A DNA stretch of 64,000 bases from Knufia peltigerae (lineage: Eukaryota; Ascomycota; Eurotiomycetes; Chaetothyriales; Trichomeriaceae), in the NCBI GenBank assembly GCA_030247855.1, contig JAPDRN010000049.1:124001-188000 (forward strand), written 5' to 3'. Shown here one piece after another: positions 1 through 9,061 of the stretch. A model generated the notes under the pieces. It did not search any database. It saw nothing but the letters and a program-made list of their open reading frames with translations, and was not told where the DNA came from. A program made the position numbers and the translations under genes. How positions within the stretch are numbered: position 1 is the stretch's first letter; the number at the start of each line of letters is the position of its first letter.

Positions 1-297
1 GGCCAGATTGCCGACGGCATAGAACCCCATCAGTGCCAGCAGCAGCTTGCGGCGCGGGAAGCTGGCGCCGACGAAGGCCAGGATCGGTGCGCCCACCACC
101 ACGCCGATGGCGTATGCGCTGATCAGGTGGCCGACCTGCGTCTCGCTGATCGACAGGCCGCGGCTGATCTCCAGCATCAGGCCCATGCTGGCGAATTCGC
201 TGGTGCCGATGGCGAAGCCGCCCAACGACAGGGCTAGGATGATGAGGGTGCGCTGGCGCGGCGTCAGCCGAGCGGCCAGAGGGGAATTGGGGCTCAT
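1..297 (-). CDS. MFS transporter, N-terminal part (runs off the window)
   Basis: The first 99 residues of a major facilitator superfamily transporter, cut by the window edge. It reads from an ATG at 297 leftwards. The visible part has a short basic N-terminus, a first membrane helix (about residues 20-40, with IILALSLGGFAIGTSEF), and a second one around AYAIGVVVGAPILAF, followed by the basic loop FPRRKLLL typical of the MFS loop 2-3 signature. The 'GTSEFASMGLM' start resembles the DHA1 / AraJ-type drug and sugar efflux families, where the sequence is usually GTTEF. The substrate cannot be told. It is transcribed away from the downstream HD-domain gene. Confidence 0.85.
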   Translation of the reverse strand, partial: MSPNSPLAARLTPRQRTLIILALSLGGFAIGTSEFASMGLMLEISRGLSISETQVGHLISAYAIGVVVGAPILAFVGASFPRRKLLLALMGFYAVGNLA

Positions 298-374
298 GCG
301 GGGGCGCAAAGGGGCGGGGAAGCGGCACATTGTACTGCTGCATTGCAGCAGGCATCAGCCAGCCTGGGGGTAAA

Positions 375-827
375 TCAGTGTTCGATGGGTGGTGCTGCCC
401 GTGCTGCCTGCTGGCCAAGCGCCGCCAGGGCTTGTCGGTATTTGTCACGCAGGCGCTCGGCGGTGGCGGCTTCCAGTGACGCCAACCGCGTTTCATCGGT
501 GTTGTCGGCGATATCGGCCAGCTTGACCTTAAGCGCGAGCGGATCCGCCGCTATCCGCGTGTAGTACGTGGCGGCATCCGCCGCAGACGTCCTGCTGAGC
601 AACCGCACCGCGTGCTGCAACGGGTCTGGGAAGGCCTGCACCCGCTCAGCGAAGGCCGCGCAGTCCTCCAGCACATCATGCAGCCAGGCCACCGCCTCGG
701 CTTCATCGTCGCCGCGCACGGCAGCGGCCACCCGGCCAACGTGCCCGATGTAGGGATATCCTGCCTTGTCGACCTGGCCTGCATGGGCCTCCATTGCCAG
801 CGTGCGTGCGCGTGCTACCCAGTCCAT
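375..827 (-). CDS. HD-domain protein of the RelA/SpoT-hydrolase-like type
   Basis: 150 residues. I chose the ATG at 827 because GGGAGAT lies just upstream; the open frame continues to 887 without a better start. The protein begins like a ppGpp hydrolase domain: 'A..AH.GQVDKAG.PYI.H' near residues 12-30, then the HD pair in 'WLHDVLED' around residue 48, and 'KLADIADN' near residue 100, which are the metal-binding HD motifs. Short stand-alone proteins of this kind are usually annotated as HD-domain or (p)ppGpp-hydrolase-like phosphohydrolases (MESH1-like). Function is inferred from motifs only; no synthetase domain is present. Confidence 0.8.
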   Translation of the reverse strand: MDWVARARTLAMEAHAGQVDKAGYPYIGHVGRVAAAVRGDDEAEAVAWLHDVLEDCAAFAERVQAFPDPLQHAVRLLSRTSAADAATYYTRIAADPLALKVKLADIADNTDETRLASLEAATAERLRDKYRQALAALGQQAARAAPPIEH

Positions 828-946
828 TGCGATCTCCCCGGTCCCAAGCGTGTATTGTCGTACGGATCGTCTGCATGCCGCCACCACGTGCAGGCATCAT
901 CGGACGCTGCAGGAACGGCATCTGGATTCCATCAGGGAGATGAAAC

Positions 947-1204
947 ATGCAGGAATACACCCATCAGCTGGAACTACGCGGCCGCTTCCGTCTGGTAGCG
1001 GTGACCCACGAGCCGGTGTACGCTCCCGGCGATGTGGTCGGCCATGCGGTCATCGTCGACGATGGGGAGCGTCTGACCGACCTGATGTCGTTGGCCGATG
1101 CGCGCCGGTACCTTGAGGAACTGGTGCGGGAAGAGGGCGTGGAGCCCGGGCTGGAGAATGAAGTCAACCTGCGGAGGAAGGCGTCGCAGCGACGCCGCCG
1201 CTAA
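947..1204 (+). CDS. Small uncharacterised protein upstream of virD4
   Basis: 85 residues, starting at ATG 947 after a good Shine-Dalgarno (GGGAGATGAAAC). The sequence is mixed alpha/beta in character with a strongly basic C-terminus (RRKASQRRRR). It has no signal peptide or membrane segment. The gene ends 36 bases before virD4 on the same strand, so the two may be co-transcribed. I do not recognise a family. The position suggests, but does not show, a link with the secretion system; it could equally be a conserved house gene at the boundary of the locus. Confidence 0.65.
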   Translation: MQEYTHQLELRGRFRLVAVTHEPVYAPGDVVGHAVIVDDGERLTDLMSLADARRYLEELVREEGVEPGLENEVNLRRKASQRRRR

Positions 1205-1240
1205 GCCGTCGCGCCCTCGGGCGCATCATGGAGGATTCGG

Positions 1241-2920
1241 GTGTTGTCCAGTAAGAAGTATCTGCTCATCGCCATCATCACGCTGGCGACCCTGCTGCTC
1301 GGGTTCGTGCTTTCCGGTTACCTGACGCTGCTGCTGCTTGGTCTGGATACCAAGCTGCTCACCTGGAATACCTATTACCAGTATTTCCACGCCATCGGCC
1401 AGCCGCAGGTTGCCCCGTTCGTGGGCAAGATCAAATGGGCCGGTTACCTCGGCTTTGGCCTGCCGCTGCTGGTGCTGGCCATCGTCGGCCTGGTCGTGCT
1501 GTTGAAGAAGGACAAGCGCTCGCTGCACGGTGACGCGCGCTTTGCCACCGGCGCCGATCTGGCCAAGCACGGCATGTTCAAGAAGAGCGGCCAGAGCATC
1601 GTGGTCGGCAGCCATGGCGGCAAGCTGGTGCGCCTGGACGGCCAGCAGTTCGTGATCCTGGCGGCCCCGACCCGTTCGGGCAAGGGCGTCGGCGTGGTCA
1701 TCCCGAACCTGCTGGAGTACGGCGAATCGCTGGTGGTGCTGGACATCAAACAGGAAAACTTCGACCTGACCAGTGGCTGGCGCGCCAGCCAGGGGCAGGA
1801 GATCTACCTGTTCAACCCGTTTGCCGAAGATCGCCGCACCCATCGCTGGAACCCGCTCAGCTATGTCTCCGATGACCCGGCGTTCCGTGTCTCGGACCTG
1901 ATGAGCATCGGTGCGATGCTCTATCCCGATGGCTCGGAAGATCAGAAGTTCTGGATCAGCCAGGCGCGCAATGCCTTCATCGCCTTCACCCTGTATCTGT
2001 TCGAGAACTGGGATGACGAGCGCAGCAGCGGCTTCCCGGGCGGGCAGGGTACGCCGACCCTGGGCGCGGTCTACCGCCTGTCCTCCGGCGATGGCAGCGA
2101 CCTGAAGAAGTTCCTGAAGAGCCTGTCCGAGCGCCCATTCCTGAGCAGCAACGCGCGTTCGGCGTTCGCCAACATGCTGTCCCAGGCCGACGAGACCTTC
2201 GCCTCGATCCTCGGCACCTTCAAGGAACCGTTGAATCCCTGGATCAACCCGGTGCTGGACAAGGCCACCAGCACCAACGACTTCCTGCTCACCGACGTGC
2301 GCAAGAAGAAGATGACCATCTACATCGGCATCCAGCCCAACAAGCTGGCCGAAAGCCGATTGATCATCAACCTGTTCTTCAGCCAGCTGATCAACCTCAA
2401 TACCAAGGAACTGCCCAAGTCCAATCCGGACCTGAAGTACCAGTGCCTGTTGTTGATGGACGAATTCACCTCGATCGGCAAGGTCGAAATCATCGCCTCG
2501 GCGGTCTCCTACATGGCCGGTTACAACGTGCGCCTGCTGCCGATCATCCAGAGCATGTCGCAGCTTGATGCCACCTATGGTCGTGAAGTCTCGCGCACGA
2601 TCATTACCAACCATGCGCTGCAGATCCTGTACGCCCCGCGCGAACAGCAGGATGCCAACGACTATTCGGACATGCTGGGTTACACCACCATCCGCAAGAA
2701 GAACGTCACCCACGCACGTGAAAAGACCCATAGCTTCACCGAGGAGCGCCGCGCGCTGATGCTGCCGCAGGAGCTCAAGGCGATGGGGCCGGACAAGGAG
2801 GTCTTCCTGTACGAAGGCATTCCGCATCCCGTCAAATGCGACAAGATTCGCTACTACAAAGACCGCTATTTCACGTCACGACTACTGCCAAAGGTTGACG
2901 TGCCGATGCTTGATGTCTAA
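1241..2920 (+). CDS. virD4: VirD4 type IV coupling protein ATPase
   Basis: 559 residues, GTG start at 1241 with GGAGG about 8 bases upstream. It is the inner-membrane coupling protein that selects X-T4SS substrates. Two N-terminal membrane helices span about residues 5-30 and 65-87. The Walker A motif APTRSGKG is near residue 141 and the Walker B region LLLMDEF near 403, followed by the TraG/VirD4 segment with 'YGREVSRTIITNHALQI'. In the Xanthomonadales system VirD4 binds the C-terminal XVIPCD domain of effectors, and two such effectors lie downstream in this window. It precedes virB7 by about 415 bases, as in other X-T4SS loci. Confidence 0.96.
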   Translation: MLSSKKYLLIAIITLATLLLGFVLSGYLTLLLLGLDTKLLTWNTYYQYFHAIGQPQVAPFVGKIKWAGYLGFGLPLLVLAIVGLVVLLKKDKRSLHGDARFATGADLAKHGMFKKSGQSIVVGSHGGKLVRLDGQQFVILAAPTRSGKGVGVVIPNLLEYGESLVVLDIKQENFDLTSGWRASQGQEIYLFNPFAEDRRTHRWNPLSYVSDDPAFRVSDLMSIGAMLYPDGSEDQKFWISQARNAFIAFTLYLFENWDDERSSGFPGGQGTPTLGAVYRLSSGDGSDLKKFLKSLSERPFLSSNARSAFANMLSQADETFASILGTFKEPLNPWINPVLDKATSTNDFLLTDVRKKKMTIYIGIQPNKLAESRLIINLFFSQLINLNTKELPKSNPDLKYQCLLLMDEFTSIGKVEIIASAVSYMAGYNVRLLPIIQSMSQLDATYGREVSRTIITNHALQILYAPREQQDANDYSDMLGYTTIRKKNVTHAREKTHSFTEERRALMLPQELKAMGPDKEVFLYEGIPHPVKCDKIRYYKDRYFTSRLLPKVDVPMLDV

Positions 2921-3029
2921 GTTGCAGGCTTGAAAGTGTGACGGATGCACGCATTCATGGAAGTGAATTAGTGCGCCACGTCAAAAAAATGCCATACGTC
3001 GGTAGATTTCAGATTTGTCTGACATGGAA

Positions 3030-3081
3030 TTGACGTGTGGTTGTGCGAATCTATGCATGGCTTGCGAATCTGTGTGATTCG
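3030..3081 (+). promoter_or_regulatory. Candidate promoter and repeat-type operator ahead of virB7
   Basis: The 415-base gap 2921-3335 between virD4 and virB7 holds no convincing gene and is clearly AT-richer than its surroundings. A promoter-like pair is visible: TTGACG at 3030-3035 and TATGCA at 3052-3057, 16 bases apart. Overlapping it is a direct repeat GCGAATCT at 3045-3052 and 3064-3071 (19-base period). The second copy is part of a palindrome CGAATC-TGTGT-GATTCG at 3065-3081. The arrangement suggests a regulator site for the virB operon. Which regulator binds, if any, is unknown. Confidence 0.4.
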
Positions 3082-3335
3082 TCATGCTTTCAGAGTGGCC
3101 AGGAGTTTCAGCCATGGGAACAGGGATGGTTCCGACGTTGGTGAGGGTGCGTGAAAGGGGCCTCGGATGAGGTTGCTTCACGCGACTTGGTTGGCAGCTT
3201 TCGAGCTGCAGGGGAACCGTGCCCATGTGCTGTTAAGCAGTGCATTTGCTACGTTTCCGGCGTGCATCGCGCAGTGCCGGACGACCAGGGGACCAACATC
3301 GGGACTGCTTTTTCGTACGTCAAAGTGAAGCCCGT

Positions 3336-3782
3336 ATGAATCAGGCGTTTATCGCTAAAATGTCCATCGCCGCAGTGGCGGCGTTGATGGTGGCAGGTTG
3401 TGCTACCAAGCCCGCACCCGACTTCGGAGGGCGCTGGAAGCCGGTCAACCGTTTCGCGACGGCTCCGACCGAGATTCCGCTGTACTCCAGCTACGTCTAT
3501 CAGGCGTCGCCAATGGATCGCACGCTGAAGGCCATGCTCGAGCGCTGGGCCAAGGATTCCGGCCGCACGCTGGACTATCGCCTCAGTTCGGATTTCACCC
3601 TGTATGGCGCGGTGTCGGAGATCGACACCACCAACGCACAGCAGGCCGTGATCGATCTCACGGCGGCCTATGCGGCGCAGGGCGTTTCCGTCTCCATCGT
3701 CGGCAACCAGATCGTCGTGCAGAGCGCTGGATCGACGCCCACCGCGTCGGCCCAGGATCCTGAAGCCAGCAGCGGCAGCTGA
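3336..3782 (+). CDS. virB7: VirB7 outer-membrane lipoprotein with extra C-terminal domain (X-T4SS type)
   Basis: 148 residues from ATG 3336; the open frame extends upstream to 3240 but those residues look non-coding. The lipobox VAGC places the lipidated Cys near residue 22. Classical Agrobacterium VirB7 is only about 50-60 residues. Here the chain continues with a folded C-terminal domain (about 50-135) rich in beta/alpha pattern, consistent with the N0-like domain known from Xanthomonas VirB7, plus a Ser/Thr/Ala-rich tail. It should form the outer-membrane core with VirB9 and VirB10. It is the first gene of the virB7-B6 run, with virB8 90 bases downstream. Confidence 0.92.
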   Translation: MNQAFIAKMSIAAVAALMVAGCATKPAPDFGGRWKPVNRFATAPTEIPLYSSYVYQASPMDRTLKAMLERWAKDSGRTLDYRLSSDFTLYGAVSEIDTTNAQQAVIDLTAAYAAQGVSVSIVGNQIVVQSAGSTPTASAQDPEASSGS

Positions 3783-3871
3783 GACCGCGTCGAAATCATC
3801 GAACGTGCCGCACCCCGCGCTTGGCGCAGGGGCGTCACGCCCATTGATGTTTCAGCAGTACGGAAGAACCC

Positions 3872-4918
3872 ATGTTCCGCAAGAAGGATGCAGGCAACAG
3901 CCCCAAGGTCGAGCAGTCGGTCGCCAAGGCGGTCAGCTACGAGATCACCGTGGCCGACATGGCCCGGCGCAGCGAGCGTCGTGCCTGGTGGGTCGCCACC
4001 GGTTCGTTGCTGATGTCGCTGGCGCTGGCCGGTGGCTACTACTACATGCTGCCGTTGAAGGAGAAGGTGCCGTTCCTGGTGATGGCTGATGCCTATACGG
4101 GCACGGCAACGGTTGCGCGCCTGCGCGGCACGTTCCAGGGCGAAACCATCACCACCAACGAAGCGGTCAATCGCAGCAATGTCGCCCAGTACGTGCTGGC
4201 GCGTGAGTCGTATGACTCGGCGGTGATGGGCCTGCGCGACTGGGAGCTGGTGTTTGTGATGTCCAGCGATCCGGTGGCGCAGAGCATGAAGCTGCGTTAT
4301 GCGGGCAACAATCCGCAGAACCCGTTCGTGATGTACGGACGCGGCAAGGCTATCCGGGTCAAGATCCTCAGCATCACTCCGCTCGGAGCACAGGCGAATG
4401 GCAGCTTCCGTGGCGCCTCTGTGCGAATCCAGCGCAGTCTGCTCGACAAGCGCACCGGTGCCGCGACCTATCTGGACAACCAGTTGGTGACGATGCGCTT
4501 CGAGTACAACCAGAACCTCGCGCTGTCCGAGCAGGATCGCGTGCTCAATCCGTTGGCTTTCCAGGTCACCGAGTATCGCGTCGACAACGATTACGCCCGT
4601 GGCGTGCCGGTGCCGGACGACAGCGCCATGCAGGACCAGGCACAGCAGGCCGCACAGCAGGCGCAGCTGGCCGCGCAGCAGGCACAAGGGATCTACGACC
4701 CGAACAACCCGGCCGCTGCGACCATGATCGATCCGACTACCGGCCAGCCCGTGGCGGCACCGGTCAATGGCCAGATGCAACAGATGCAGGGGCAGCCAGT
4801 GCAAGGCCAGCCGGTGCAGGGTCAAGCGATGCCAGGGCAGGCCATGCCTGGGCAGCCGGCGATGCCGCCGGCACCGAACAATTCCACCGGAAATGCTGAT
4901 GGAGCAAGCAACCGATGA
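3872..4918 (+). CDS. virB8: VirB8 inner-membrane assembly protein
   Basis: 348 residues. A cytoplasmic N-terminus is followed by one membrane helix at about residues 45-65 (WWVATGSLLMSLALAGGYYY), then the periplasmic VirB8/NTF2-like domain to about residue 245. The last 100 residues are a Gln/Pro/Met-rich low-complexity tail with repeats such as GQPVQGQ and AMPGQ, longer than in most VirB8 proteins. The stop codon overlaps the virB9 start by 4 bases (ATGA), so translation is probably coupled. VirB8 links the inner-membrane complex to the core. Confidence 0.95.
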   Translation: MFRKKDAGNSPKVEQSVAKAVSYEITVADMARRSERRAWWVATGSLLMSLALAGGYYYMLPLKEKVPFLVMADAYTGTATVARLRGTFQGETITTNEAVNRSNVAQYVLARESYDSAVMGLRDWELVFVMSSDPVAQSMKLRYAGNNPQNPFVMYGRGKAIRVKILSITPLGAQANGSFRGASVRIQRSLLDKRTGAATYLDNQLVTMRFEYNQNLALSEQDRVLNPLAFQVTEYRVDNDYARGVPVPDDSAMQDQAQQAAQQAQLAAQQAQGIYDPNNPAAATMIDPTTGQPVAAPVNGQMQQMQGQPVQGQPVQGQAMPGQAMPGQPAMPPAPNNSTGNADGASNR

Positions 4919-5694
4919 GTAGTCGAAAAGTCAGGGGAAGCGCATTGGCGCTGCTGTCGTTGCTGTCGCTGGTGTTTTCCACCGCAGCGATGGCACAGGC
5001 GGTAGACCATTACGAGTATGAGAAGGATCGCATCTATCCGGTTCGCACCGGTCTGGGTCTGACCACCCAGATCGAACTGAGCCCGAACGAAAAGATCCTC
5101 GACTACAGCACCGGTTTCAGCAGTGGCTGGGAGCTGACCCGTCGCGAGAATGTGTTCTATATCAAGCCGAAGAACGTCGACGTTGATACCAACATGATGG
5201 TGCGCACCGAGACTCATTCGTACATCTTCGAACTGAAGGTCGTGGCTACCGACTGGCGTCAGTTGGAGCAGGCCCGTCGCGCCGGCGTGCAGTACAAGAT
5301 TGCCTTCACTTACCCGAGTGACACCGAATTCGGATTGGCACAGGAGGCGGTCGAGGAAGAAGCCAAGCCGCTGCTCAGCACCGAGCTCGCCAAGGATCGC
5401 CAGTACAACTTCAACTACTCCTATTCGACCAGCAAGGCGAAGAAGATGGGGTGGTTGATTCCGGTCAATGCCTACGACGATGGAAGTTTCACCTACCTGA
5501 AACTGCCGAATTCTCCCGAATACAAGACGGGCATCTTCCCGGCTGTATTCGGTCGCGAGAAGGAGTACGGCGAGGATTTCGTGGTCAACACCACCGTTGA
5601 AGGCAATACCTTGATTGTGCACGGGACTTACCCGTACCTGGTCATCCGCCACGGCGACTATGTCGTTGGTCTGCGAAGGAACGTGAAGAAATGA
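4915..5694 (+). CDS. virB9: VirB9 outer-membrane core complex protein
   Basis: 259 residues with a clear signal peptide (cleavage expected after AAMAQA near residue 24). The mature part is a VirB9/TrbG/CagX beta domain: 'DRIYPVRTGLGLTTQIEL' early, 'FYIKPKNVDVDTNMMV' in the middle, and the C-terminal 'YNFNYSYSTSK..MGWLIPVNAYDDGSFTYL' segment that binds VirB7 in the family. It overlaps both neighbours by 4 bases (virB8 stop, virB10 start), a sign of tight operon translation. Confidence 0.96.
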   Translation: MSSRKVRGSALALLSLLSLVFSTAAMAQAVDHYEYEKDRIYPVRTGLGLTTQIELSPNEKILDYSTGFSSGWELTRRENVFYIKPKNVDVDTNMMVRTETHSYIFELKVVATDWRQLEQARRAGVQYKIAFTYPSDTEFGLAQEAVEEEAKPLLSTELAKDRQYNFNYSYSTSKAKKMGWLIPVNAYDDGSFTYLKLPNSPEYKTGIFPAVFGREKEYGEDFVVNTTVEGNTLIVHGTYPYLVIRHGDYVVGLRRNVKK

Positions 5695-6956
5695 GCCAGC
5701 AGAACACTCCCGGAAACGATCCGAACAACGGTCCTGACCAGGGCCAGAGCCCTTACGGCAGCAGTCCAGGCGCTGCGCCGGAGACGCCGTCCAATCCTTA
5801 TTTCGGCAATACCCAGGCTGGGGCGGCCCCCGATCTGGATGCGGGAGCGCCGCAACTGCGCTCGGCTGAAGAGCAGCGGCTGAACCGGAAGGCGCTGTTG
5901 TTCCTTGGCGGTATCGTGGTGCTGTTGGTAGCGATGGGCTTCCTGCTCTTCCGCAAGGGCAAGGACGATGACGGCTCTCAGAACAAGCCGCGCGAGATGG
6001 CACGTGTCACGACTCCCGAACTGCCGAACGTAGCGCCGCCGCAGGCTCCGCCTGCTGCAGCGGAGCCGATTCCGATGTTGCCTGCGTTGCCTCAGGATGA
6101 TGGCCCGAAGCTGGTTCCGGTGGCACCGAGGCAAGAAGCCATGGTCCCGCGTGGCCCAACCCTGTTGGAGCGCCGAATCTCCGGCGCGGACGACGCGGCC
6201 GTGGGTGCAGGCAATCGTCCGGGTGGTCCGCAGTCCCAGCGAAGTGCGCTGGACGAGCAAACCCGTCAGGCGCTGTTGGCGAACATGATGCCGAACCAGC
6301 AGGGCCCGCAAAAGGTTCGCCGGGGCCCGGACGTGGAGGACATCTCCACTGCTTCGTTCATTCGTAGTCCGGACGCACTGCTGGTGCGCGGTACCTATCT
6401 GCGCTGCGTGCTTGAGACCCGCATCATCACTGACCTGGCTGGTTATACCTCCTGCCTGCTCACCGAGCCGGTCTATTCCATCAATGGCCGTACCCTGCTG
6501 TTGCCCAAGGGTTCCAAAATCTACGGTGCCTATGGTGGCGGTCCGGCTGGAAAGCGCGTGGAAGTCATTTGGGATCGGATCACGACTCCGAACGGTTTGG
6601 ACGTCGCAATGTCCAGCCCGGGCGTTGACGGCTTGGGTGGCGCAGGTCACCCGGGCCAGTACAGCGCGCACTGGGGTGCGCGTATCGCTTCGGCACTGAT
6701 GATCAGCCTGATCGCGGATGCGTTCAAATACGCTGCTGCCGAACATGGTCCGGAAACGACCACCGTGGCCAACAACGGCATGACCATCCAGTCCCCATAT
6801 GAAAGCGCCACCGCACGCACCATGGAGCGGCTGGCCAACGAGGCGCTTACCAGCGGCCGTCGTCCGCCGACCGTCACCATCAATCAAGGCACGATCGTGA
6901 ACGTCTACGTCGCAAAGGACGTCGATTTCACCAGCGTGCTGAACGCTCGCAGGTAA
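5691..6956 (+). CDS. virB10: VirB10 channel protein spanning both membranes
   Basis: 421 residues. A long polar, Gly/Pro/Asn-rich cytoplasmic N-terminus (about 1-62) precedes one membrane helix (ALLFLGGIVVLLVAMGFLLF, about 64-83). A Pro-rich periplasmic linker follows (about 100-150), then the TrbI/VirB10 C-terminal beta barrel (about 215-421). The barrel carries 'LLPKGSKIYGAYGG' and 'GARIASALMISLIADAF', the latter within the region expected to supply the outer-membrane antenna helices. It starts inside the virB9 stop. Together with VirB7 and VirB9 it builds the secretion core. Confidence 0.96.
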   Translation: MSQQNTPGNDPNNGPDQGQSPYGSSPGAAPETPSNPYFGNTQAGAAPDLDAGAPQLRSAEEQRLNRKALLFLGGIVVLLVAMGFLLFRKGKDDDGSQNKPREMARVTTPELPNVAPPQAPPAAAEPIPMLPALPQDDGPKLVPVAPRQEAMVPRGPTLLERRISGADDAAVGAGNRPGGPQSQRSALDEQTRQALLANMMPNQQGPQKVRRGPDVEDISTASFIRSPDALLVRGTYLRCVLETRIITDLAGYTSCLLTEPVYSINGRTLLLPKGSKIYGAYGGGPAGKRVEVIWDRITTPNGLDVAMSSPGVDGLGGAGHPGQYSAHWGARIASALMISLIADAFKYAAAEHGPETTTVANNGMTIQSPYESATARTMERLANEALTSGRRPPTVTINQGTIVNVYVAKDVDFTSVLNARR

Positions 6957-6969
6957 TCCAAGAACGACC

Positions 6970-8013
6970 ATGGACGCCGAAGTGTCACCCCTCGCCCTCG
7001 TCTCCAGCGATTTCCTGCGCTACCAGTACGAAGTGCTGGGCATCGCCGAGTACATGACTTCGCCGGAAGTGACGGAAATCTGCATCAACCGTCCGGGCGA
7101 GCTGTACCTGGAGACGCGGGCAGGGTGGCAGCGCGTGGATGTGCCAGGCCTGACGTTCGAACGGGCCCGGCAGTTCTGCACCGCGGTGGTCAACGAGAGC
7201 AACACTGGTCAGCGCATCACCGATGCCGATCCGGTGGTGTCGCTCACGTTCCCCACCGGTCAGCGTGCGCAGTTCGTGATCCCGCCGGCGTGCGACGCCG
7301 GCAAGGTGTCGATCACCATCCGCCTACCGTCCAAGCACACCAAGTCGCTTACCCAGTATCACGAGGATGGGTTCTTCAACCAGATCCTCGAGCAGGATGG
7401 CAGCCTGAGTGAGCAGGATCGTGAGCTGATGGAGCTGCGGCAACAGCGTGAGTACGCCGAATTTTTCCGGCGTGCGGTGATGTACCGCAAGAACATCGTC
7501 GTATCCGGCGCCACCGGTAGCGGCAAGACGACTTTCATGAAGGCGCTGGTCAACCATATCCCGGACAGTGAGCGGCTGGTCACCATTGAAGACGCGCGCG
7601 AGCTGTTCCTGACCCAACCCAACGTGGTGCACCTTCTGTACTCCAAGGGCGGGCAGAGCGCGAGCAACGTGACGGCCAAGAGCTGCATGGAAGCCTGCCT
7701 GCGCATGAAGCCAGAGCGCATCATCCTGGCCGAGCTGCGTGGCGATGAAGCGTTCTACTTCATCCGTAACTGCGCGTCTGGTCACCCTGGCTCGATCACC
7801 AGTTGCCATGCAGGCAGCCCGGAACAGACGTGGGACCAGTTGGCGCTGATGGTGAAGGCATCGACCGAAGGGTCGGGTCTGGAATTCAACGTCATCAAGC
7901 GGTTGCTGATGATGACCATCGATATCGTCGTGCATATCAAGGCGCATGCGGGTTCGCGCTATATCACCGGCATCGATTTCAATCCTGGGCGTGCCCAGGG
8001 GCAGGAGGGTTGA
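6970..8013 (+). CDS. virB11: VirB11 hexameric traffic ATPase
   Basis: 347 residues, ATG at 6970. The N-terminal domain carries 'MTSPEVTEICINRPGELYLE', characteristic of VirB11/PulE ATPases. The Walker A motif GATGSGKT is at about residue 180, the Asp box 'TIEDARELFL' near 208, Walker B 'IILAELRGDEAF' near 251 and the His box 'GHPGSITSCHAGS' near 272. All catalytic elements are intact. It powers pilus assembly and substrate transfer with VirB4 and VirD4. The gap to virB1 is only 3 bases. Confidence 0.96.
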   Translation: MDAEVSPLALVSSDFLRYQYEVLGIAEYMTSPEVTEICINRPGELYLETRAGWQRVDVPGLTFERARQFCTAVVNESNTGQRITDADPVVSLTFPTGQRAQFVIPPACDAGKVSITIRLPSKHTKSLTQYHEDGFFNQILEQDGSLSEQDRELMELRQQREYAEFFRRAVMYRKNIVVSGATGSGKTTFMKALVNHIPDSERLVTIEDARELFLTQPNVVHLLYSKGGQSASNVTAKSCMEACLRMKPERIILAELRGDEAFYFIRNCASGHPGSITSCHAGSPEQTWDQLALMVKASTEGSGLEFNVIKRLLMMTIDIVVHIKAHAGSRYITGIDFNPGRAQGQEG

Positions 8014-8016
8014 GTA

Positions 8017-8988
8017 ATGTTGCCAGGACTGGAAATGATGGCGTGCCCGGAGATGGCCGTCTCGATGGATGTGATGCAACACGTCATCAACGTCGAATCC
8101 TCCCGTAATCCGTACGCCATCGGCGTGGTCGGTGGAGCACTGGTGCGCCAGCCCAAGGCCTTGGATGAGGCGTTGGCAACAGTCCGCATGCTCGAGGAGA
8201 AGGGCTACAACTTCTCCATCGGACTGGCTCAGGTCAATCGCTACAACCTGGCCAAATACGGTCTGGATTCATACGAAAAAGCGTTTCAGCAGTGTCCGAA
8301 CCTGCAGGCGGGCTCGCGTATTCTTGCCGAGTGCTACAAGCGCTCGGGAAAGGATTGGGGCAAATCTTTCAGCTGCTATTACTCGGGCAATTTTGAGACG
8401 GGCTTCCGTCACGGCTACGTGCAGAAGGTCTATGACTCGATCCGTCGTGGGCAGCAGGTTGCTTCCAACGGTGTGGCACCCATCGACGTCGTAACCCGTG
8501 GGGAGCGCCGTACCGTCAAGGTCGAGCACCATCCTCAGCTCGCCTCACCGGCGCAGGCGCGGATCGTAGCCCAGGCCAACGGCCCGGTCTATGTGCCGTC
8601 CAATGATCCAGCTCGAGCCTACACCGTCTATCCCTCCACAGGAGCGATGGCGCGCGGGAGCCTGGTCAACCTCGCTGACCAGGCATTGTCGCGGGTCGTG
8701 CTGGGCTCAGTCGACCGCATGATGCAGCCGCAGGCGCAGCCGGAGAGTGGCTACCCGCCGCAGCAGGGCTATCCGCAGCGGGCTACTGCAGGCCAGGTGG
8801 GTCAGCCGCCGATGATGCCGCAGCAGCTGCCCGGCGCGACAGTCAGCGGCGTCGAAAGCCCGGTCATGCTGCAGCCGTGGGGCGAGCAGAGCACGCCCGC
8901 CGCGGCGACCAATAACATGTATAACGCGCCGGCACAGCCCATGCCTGCGCAGCAGATTCCCGCAGGGGATGCGGCCTTCGTATTCTGA
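8017..8988 (+). CDS. virB1: VirB1 lytic transglycosylase
   Basis: 323 residues. The SLT-type catalytic domain occupies about residues 10-150, with the catalytic Glu in 'VNVESSRNPYAIG' (near residue 28) and 'SIGLAQVNRYNLAKYGL' further on. The second half is Pro/Gln-rich and likely disordered, ending in a short hydrophobic tail (GDAAFVF). It should open peptidoglycan locally for assembly of the secretion channel. No classical signal peptide is evident at the chosen ATG, which is common for VirB1 calls of this group and leaves the route of export open. Confidence 0.92.
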   Translation: MLPGLEMMACPEMAVSMDVMQHVINVESSRNPYAIGVVGGALVRQPKALDEALATVRMLEEKGYNFSIGLAQVNRYNLAKYGLDSYEKAFQQCPNLQAGSRILAECYKRSGKDWGKSFSCYYSGNFETGFRHGYVQKVYDSIRRGQQVASNGVAPIDVVTRGERRTVKVEHHPQLASPAQARIVAQANGPVYVPSNDPARAYTVYPSTGAMARGSLVNLADQALSRVVLGSVDRMMQPQAQPESGYPPQQGYPQRATAGQVGQPPMMPQQLPGATVSGVESPVMLQPWGEQSTPAAATNNMYNAPAQPMPAQQIPAGDAAFVF

Positions 8989-9061
8989 CGAAGTCGTGGT
9001 GCGGCCAGTCCCCCGGCTGGTCGATTCAGTTGTGTTAGTCCATCAACAAGGAAATCAATCC

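Noticed and set aside
1226..2827. Long open frame opposite virD4
   Set aside because: It is the antisense shadow of a GC-rich gene: no ribosome site, unusual composition (Gln/His/Arg-rich), and virD4 has all its motifs.
8969..9061. Upstream extension of virB2
   Set aside because: The extra residues precede a clear signal peptide and overlap the virB1 end; the ATG at 9062 has a better ribosome site.
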